Part shown: positions 58,752 through 64,000 of the stretch, one piece after another
Layout: each line of letters opens with the position of its first letter
How positions within the stretch are numbered: the stretch's first letter is position 1
Source: Chloroflexota bacterium
GTDB taxonomy: Bacteria > Chloroflexota > Anaerolineae > UBA4142
NCBI GenBank assembly: GCA_016215025.1
Contig: JACRMI010000110.1
Span: 1-64,000 of the forward strand
Length of the DNA: 64,000 nucleotides
Reading direction: 5' to 3'
Notes under the pieces: generated by a model
Database searches by the model: none
What the model saw: the letters and a program-made list of their open reading frames with translations, nothing else
Told to the model about the DNA's origin: nothing
Program-made: the position numbers and the translations under genes

Positions 58752-58786
58752 AAATCGCCGACCGGTCTCCCAGTCGGCGATTTCAC
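58752..58786 (-). terminator. hairpin AAATCGCCGAC...GTCGGCGATTT
   Basis: 11-bp inverted arms. Confidence 0.6.
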
Positions 58787-59009
58787 CTTATCCCACAAGC
58801 TCAAAGAATTACTGTCATTTCGAGCGAAGCGACGCGAAGCGTCTCTGTTCATGCAAATGAGATTTCTCGTCGCGACCTTTCGACTCGCTTTGCTCACTCA
58901 GGCCGCTCCTCGATTGACAAGCCAAGTAATATCAATTGCAAAACTCAAACGGAATCTTAACGCCAAACGGCAATTCGATCACGGATGGTTGCGACATCCG
59001 TTTTGTCGT

Positions 59010-60257
59010 TTAGGTATTTTTCGTAATGTTCCGAAACTTGAACGGACCGTAGCCGGGAAATACCGATTCAAGATCAGAATTCTGCAAACGCTTAGTGACA
59101 ATTTCGCCCAAGATGTCGCGAAAGTCCGACGTGAGCGTGAGATCACCAGGACCATACAACGCATCCTTGCTGAGACCCGGCCAATCGCCGTAAACTTTGC
59201 CGCCGGCAATTCCGCCGCCCACCACAAACATCACATTGCCGTGTCCGTGATCGGTGCCGTGACTCCCATTCTCTTGTACGCGCCGACCAAATTCGGACAT
59301 GGTTACAATGGTAATGTGGTTCATTTGGTCTTCTAGGTCGGCATAGAACGCCGCCAAACTTTTGGCCAATTCGTCGAGTAAGCGCGTGAGCTGATTGGCT
59401 TGCTGAACATGAGTATCCCAACCACCCATGTCCACCGCCGCCACTTCAACGCCCATGCCCGATCTGATCAACTGCGCGACGTTGGATAGTGCTTTGCCAA
59501 AAGGCGTGTCCGGATATTTTGCGCTGTTCGCCGGAGTGTATTTACTCGCCGTCAACTTTTGCAAATCGTTCATCACTTGAAACGTTTGCCGACCTTGCCC
59601 ATCGATAAATCCGTCGCCGTCGTACAACGATGCCAGCGCATTCGTAAATGGCTCTAGTTTTTTCTGATCTCCCTGCAAATGAAAATCGGCGATGCTCTGC
59701 AAAGTTGTCGCTTGCACCGGACCACGCAGCGATTGTTGCAACAGCGACCCCATCCCAACGGCGCGAAACGGCGATTGGCTGTTCGTCGCCATCTTTTGCA
59801 AATGCCGACCAATCCACCCGCTGGTAAGAGATTTTTGGCCAGGCGTACCGCGCTCCATGAAATCCATCGCATCGAAGTGCGAATGCGTGGGATCAGGCGA
59901 TCCAACGGCATGAATGATTGCGAGTGTGCCTGCATCATAAAAATCCTTGAATGGTTTCAAACTGGGATGCAGACCAAAGAAACCATCCAGATCGATTGCG
60001 GCATCCGCCTTGCCTGATTTTGGTTGTGCGATAGCAACTGTAGTACGCGCAGCGTAATAATTTTTGTCGCCATGCGGCACGACCATGCTCAAGCCGTCCG
60101 CTGCGCCGCGCATGAAAATGCAGACAAGAATGTCACCTTGGGTTGGTGAATCCTGGGGAGCGAACGCAAAACGTGGCATCCATAATGGCGTCATCGCGCC
60201 TAGCGCAAGCAAGCCAGTACATTTCAACAATTCCCGTCGAGTATGTGTGTCGTTCAC
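59010..60257 (-). CDS. DUF1501 domain-containing protein (secreted, Tat-like leader)
   Basis: RRELLKCTGLLALGAMTPLWMPRFAF; VDMGGWDTHVQQ; IVTMSEFGRRVQENGSHGTDHGHGN. Confidence 0.93.
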   Translation of the reverse strand: MNDTHTRRELLKCTGLLALGAMTPLWMPRFAFAPQDSPTQGDILVCIFMRGAADGLSMVVPHGDKNYYAARTTVAIAQPKSGKADAAIDLDGFFGLHPSLKPFKDFYDAGTLAIIHAVGSPDPTHSHFDAMDFMERGTPGQKSLTSGWIGRHLQKMATNSQSPFRAVGMGSLLQQSLRGPVQATTLQSIADFHLQGDQKKLEPFTNALASLYDGDGFIDGQGRQTFQVMNDLQKLTASKYTPANSAKYPDTPFGKALSNVAQLIRSGMGVEVAAVDMGGWDTHVQQANQLTRLLDELAKSLAAFYADLEDQMNHITIVTMSEFGRRVQENGSHGTDHGHGNVMFVVGGGIAGGKVYGDWPGLSKDALYGPGDLTLTSDFRDILGEIVTKRLQNSDLESVFPGYGPFKFRNITKNT

Positions 60258-60332
60258 TTATCCCTCCAAGTTCATCGACCGCCGACAGCAGACTGCATTC
60301 TATTGCGGCGGTCAGTGGTCGGTTGTCGTCCG

Positions 60333-61943
60333 TCATCTATACTGAAAATGCGGCGAGGCGAGAATCAGCGCCACGAGCGCCGAGAGCCGCGTCGCATCAA
60401 TGGGTACATTGGCGCTCGCGCCCAACGCGTCGATTAGTTTTTGTCGATCCTTTGCCGGAATCGAACGGTGCAACAAAGAGTTAGTCCAGAAATCCACCGC
60501 GTCAGAAATTGTGCGCACGTTCGATTTTTTCATCGCCGCTTGCAAATCGATCTTGCCGCGCGGGACTTTGTTCGCGCCGAGAATCAGCGCGTAATTCCAG
60601 CGCGCGAGTAATGTGCTCGGATTGATCCACGCCACGCCATCGTCGGGATAGCCATCAGGCGTGAGGTGCATGAACAACCCCTGCCCCATCGCGCGTATCG
60701 CCAACGCAATCGCGTGCGTATCGTCGAGTTGAGCATCGACGGCACGCAAAGCCGAAACGACCAATTCAAAGGGTTTCTTGATTTTTTGCGCGAACGAATT
60801 CTCGAAATCATCCGAATGCAAAATCGTGGCGAGCACCGCGCGAATGTCGCCGTCGGTTTTGGAAAAAGTTTGCGTCGCACGATCAACGAGTGCCGCAGGC
60901 GGATTGTCCGAGACGAACCAGCGCACCAATTTGGTCGAGATAAATTTCGCCGTCGATGGATGATGTGCGAGCACGTCGATGATTTTGCGCGCGTCGTCGA
61001 TGCCGCCGCCCTTCGCCAGATCGATTCCCAGGATACGTTTTGCGCCATCGTCGTGTTTCTTTGCATCGAATTGAAAAAAGCCGGCGCCCGCATAATCCAT
61101 CAAAACATCGGCGACCCGCTTGGGCGTCGTAACTCCCCAGCCCGTGAACGCGCGCGCCAACTCAGCGACATCCTTTTGTGTGTATCCGCCGTTGACCCCG
61201 AGCGAATGCAGTTCCATGATTTCGCGCGCATAGTTTTCGTTGGGGACACCTTTGACATTCAGTACATTGTCGAGATAAACCAGCATCGCGGGACTCGATG
61301 CGCTCGCCAGCAACAAATCGCCGAACTTGCCAAACGCATGTTTGCGAATGACCTCGCGGTCATCCACGGTCTTCAGCCATTTGTCGGCATTCTTGCCAAT
61401 GAAAATACTAAAGTGATTCGACCAAAACGCAACCAATATTTCTTGCAACTGACATTGGCTGAACAACGCGCGCATCACCGTCGCTTCCTGCAATTCAAGG
61501 ATCACTTGTTGTGGACGATTGGATTGGGACGACGGGATATCTTTTCCATTCGCGTCTTGCGTGGGTTGAGGATAATTCTTAAACAAATCCGCCGCGCTAA
61601 TCGCAAGCGTGGGATATATTTGTGCAATCTTCTGCTCAAGCGCAGAGTCATCGATTTTTTCGGGATAGAGTTGCTCGTCGATGTACGCGTCGACGCCCAT
61701 CGCTTGCACACGTTCAAAATCGCCAGGGCGCGGACCAAACGAGATGCGATTGAGTGTTGTGATAATCGGATTGCCTTGCCCAATGTCCGCTGACGGCGTC
61801 CATTGCCAGGGATACGAACTCGTCGCGAGCGACATCATGTCCATAGGTGGCGTTTCGTCTAGCTCTGTTGTCCAGCTTGGCAAGCCAACCACCGCTGCTG
61901 CAAAAGCCATATCTTTCAGAAAGTCACGCCGGGTAAGTTGCAT
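60333..61943 (-). CDS. DUF1800 domain-containing protein
   Basis: LNRISFGPRPGDFERVQAMGVDAYIDEQLYPEKIDD; NENYAREIMELHSLGVNGGYTQKDVAELARAFTGW. Confidence 0.95.
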   Translation of the reverse strand: MQLTRRDFLKDMAFAAAVVGLPSWTTELDETPPMDMMSLATSSYPWQWTPSADIGQGNPIITTLNRISFGPRPGDFERVQAMGVDAYIDEQLYPEKIDDSALEQKIAQIYPTLAISAADLFKNYPQPTQDANGKDIPSSQSNRPQQVILELQEATVMRALFSQCQLQEILVAFWSNHFSIFIGKNADKWLKTVDDREVIRKHAFGKFGDLLLASASSPAMLVYLDNVLNVKGVPNENYAREIMELHSLGVNGGYTQKDVAELARAFTGWGVTTPKRVADVLMDYAGAGFFQFDAKKHDDGAKRILGIDLAKGGGIDDARKIIDVLAHHPSTAKFISTKLVRWFVSDNPPAALVDRATQTFSKTDGDIRAVLATILHSDDFENSFAQKIKKPFELVVSALRAVDAQLDDTHAIALAIRAMGQGLFMHLTPDGYPDDGVAWINPSTLLARWNYALILGANKVPRGKIDLQAAMKKSNVRTISDAVDFWTNSLLHRSIPAKDRQKLIDALGASANVPIDATRLSALVALILASPHFQYR

Positions 61944-61968
61944 AGCATTACCTCCGTTTGTGCTATAG

Positions 61969-62039
61969 TGTCACTCTGAGCGGAGCGAAGAGTCTCGCAA
62001 CTCTGAATAACGAGATGCCTCGCTTCGCTCAGCATGACA
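61969..62039. repeat. dispersed palindromic repeat TGTCACTCTGAGCGGAGCGAAGAGTCTC...GCTTCGCTCAGCATGACA
   Basis: same family as 2551-2621 and 14907-14976. Confidence 0.87.
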
Positions 62040-62179
62040 TTGAGAGAATAGAATTAGCCAGTAACGGTAGAATTGCGCGGATGTAAAATGGTTGTAAAAA
62101 AAGTGGTCAGTGGACAGTGAACAGTGGACAGAAAAACATCCACGTCACCAACCACCGACCACTGCTCATTGACCGATGC

Positions 62180-63004
62180 CTATTGCGCCTTTCCAAACTT
62201 CTGTCCGATAATCCTCTGCCCTTCGCCGCTCAGCGCAAAATCGATAAACGCTTGCGTTTCCAGTGTCGGCGAGATGGGCACGACGAACGAGAGCGTCCGA
62301 ATGAACGGATATTGCTTCGCCTCGACGGTTTGCGCCGTCAAGGGAATGTCGTCAATCGATAGCGCGTGAATGTCCGGCGTGAGCGCTCCCATCGACGTGT
62401 AGGCAATCGCATCGGCATTGCGCGCAACATAGTCCACCACCGCCGCTTCGTTCGGCATCAACATGGCGGTGCGCGTCACGCGCGTGCTTTGCATCACCAT
62501 CGTCTCGAAAGCATCGCGCGTACCGGAACCACTTTCGCGGCTGATGACCGTGATGCGTTTGCCTTGACTCGGACCAAGGGGCCACGTCGGAATTTCGCCC
62601 GCAAAGACTTGGACCAACTGTGCGCGCGTAATGGCGTTGATTGGATTGGTCTTGTTGACGATGACTGCCACTCCATCGCGCGCGACAACGACAGCACGAG
62701 TGTCGTTGAGTTCGTTGGGCTTGATCGCTCGCGCCACCAAACCAATCGTTCCCGAAATTTCGTTCGCGGCACGCACACCATTATCGGAATTGGTTGGGCG
62801 AATCGTGAATTGGACGTACGGTTTTTGCTGCGAGTATGCGCTCGCTAGCGTGCGCGCCAGCCACTCCATCGAATCCGAGCCGGTCATTTCGATCTGAACG
62901 ATGGGATGGGGTGTGGGCGTGGGCAGAATGTTGCAAGCAACGATGGAAATTCCCAGGACAAGAACAAGGGAACTCTGGGGAACTGATGGAAATTTCAACG
63001 ACAT
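62180..63004 (-). CDS. phosphate ABC transporter substrate-binding protein, PstS-like lipoprotein
   Basis: ISIVACNILPTPTP; MTGSDSMEWLARTLASAY; VISRESGSGTRDAFETMVM. Confidence 0.88.
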   Translation of the reverse strand: MSLKFPSVPQSSLVLVLGISIVACNILPTPTPHPIVQIEMTGSDSMEWLARTLASAYSQQKPYVQFTIRPTNSDNGVRAANEISGTIGLVARAIKPNELNDTRAVVVARDGVAVIVNKTNPINAITRAQLVQVFAGEIPTWPLGPSQGKRITVISRESGSGTRDAFETMVMQSTRVTRTAMLMPNEAAVVDYVARNADAIAYTSMGALTPDIHALSIDDIPLTAQTVEAKQYPFIRTLSFVVPISPTLETQAFIDFALSGEGQRIIGQKFGKAQ

Positions 63005-63858
63005 TATCCTCGCGCCAAGACGACGACGATCAAAAAAATCGCGAGCAGCCAGCGATAGTAAACGAACACATCCACCGAATTCTTTTGAAGAAATTGCAGG
63101 AGGAAACGAATGCAGAGATAACCGCTGATTGCTGCGGCAATAAAACCAATCGCAAAATAGACCAACTCGGATGACGCCATCGCACCTGATCGGAGTTCGC
63201 CCGCCACATTAAGCATACTCTTTGCGCCCGCGCCCGCGATGATCGGCGCAGACAAGAGAAACGAAAATCGCGCCGCCGCTTCGCGAGTCAGTCCGATGAA
63301 CATGCCCGCCGTAATCGTTGCGCCAGAGCGCGATACGCCGGGAAAAATTGCCAACGCTTGGGCCAAGCCGATAATGATCGCATCCTTAAGCGTAACACTT
63401 TGCAATTCGCGTACGTGCCTCGCAACTCGTTCGGCTATGAAAAGAGCTGCGCCCAACAATGCGATAATGATCGCCATGGCAATCATGGCACTGCTATTGT
63501 GCGCGCCATTCGGCTGATGAAATAGCTCTTCGATCTTACTTTCCGCCAGCACGCCCGCTATTCCGCCGGGAATACAACCGATGACGAGCAGCCACGCCAA
63601 GCGACGATCGGTATCATCGCCGATCTTGCGCTCGATAATACTTGCGATCCCGGCGCGGATTAGGCGAATCCAATCGTTGGCAAAAAACAAAAGAAGCGCA
63701 AGTAATGTGCCGAGATGCAGCGCCACATCGAACGCGAGACCTGGGTCTTGCCAGCCAAACAACCACGGAATGATAATCAAATGCGCTGAACTAGAGATGG
63801 GAATAAACTCGGTCGAGCCCTGTACGATGCCGAGTACGATCGCTTGAAGGATATCCAT
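63004..63858 (-). CDS. uppP: undecaprenyl-diphosphatase
   Basis: MDILQAIVLGIVQGSTEFIPISSSAHLIIIPWLFGW; IFPGVSRSGATITAGMFIGLTREAAARFSFLLSAPII. Confidence 0.95.
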   Translation of the reverse strand: MDILQAIVLGIVQGSTEFIPISSSAHLIIIPWLFGWQDPGLAFDVALHLGTLLALLLFFANDWIRLIRAGIASIIERKIGDDTDRRLAWLLVIGCIPGGIAGVLAESKIEELFHQPNGAHNSSAMIAMAIIIALLGAALFIAERVARHVRELQSVTLKDAIIIGLAQALAIFPGVSRSGATITAGMFIGLTREAAARFSFLLSAPIIAGAGAKSMLNVAGELRSGAMASSELVYFAIGFIAAAISGYLCIRFLLQFLQKNSVDVFVYYRWLLAIFLIVVVLARG

Positions 63859-63873
63859 GCAGCTCCTTGAACA

Positions 63874-63958
63874 ATGACAAATGACAAATGGCAAATGACT
63901 AAATCAAACTCGCATTGCTAAATTTGTCATTTATCATTTGGAATTTGGAATTTAGAAA
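63874..63958. repeat. ACAAATG word-hairpin upstream of uppP, same family as 31201-31281
   Basis: tgacaaatgacaaatggcaaatgactaaatc...ttgtcatttatcatttggaatttggaattt. Confidence 0.8.
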
Positions 63959-64000
63959 GATAGCGGTACAAAAGGTCTAACGCGGCTTCTGCGCTCTGTT

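Noticed and set aside
60666-61793. 375-aa plus-strand ORF opposite the DUF1800 gene
   Set aside because: Antisense shadow ORF of a well-supported CDS with arginine-rich composition; no recognisable family.

Overview
This 64 kb window looks like a Chloroflexota (Anaerolineae-like) chromosome segment. The taxon is inferred from gene content and repeat style and has not been tested. Main contents: peroxiredoxin, DUF1801 and C_GCAxxG_C_C genes; an aapJQMP-type amino-acid ABC transporter with two tandem, both disrupted, substrate-binding genes; a PAS-rich histidine kinase, an Rcp1-like response regulator and a REC-PAS-GAF-HD-GYP protein; rho; an M23/LysM peptidase; an M50 site-2 protease; a full F0F1 ATP synthase cluster (atpI/Z-B-E-F-H-A-[two lipoproteins]-G-D-C) followed by mreB; rex, obg, nadD and two PIN-domain loci; a metY-metX-metW operon behind a SAM-I riboswitch; an M3-like peptidase; rarA; a TIR-STAND(nSTAND1-like)-FGE cluster with an unknown protein and a standalone TIR protein; a glcDE fusion and glcF; DUF1501 and DUF1800 genes; a PstS-like protein and uppP. 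Two signals stand out. (1) Intergenic gaps hold dense, nested palindromes and short-word arrays, each gap with its own word (for example 21 x 8 bp GACTANNN between atpB and atpE). Many of these arrays begin on the upstream stop codon, fold back on themselves, and sometimes sit inside genes or inside the SAM riboswitch. (2) The 50.6-54.6 kb TIR/STAND/FGE island is a candidate uncharacterised immune or signalling system. No tRNA, rRNA or CRISPR was recognised.
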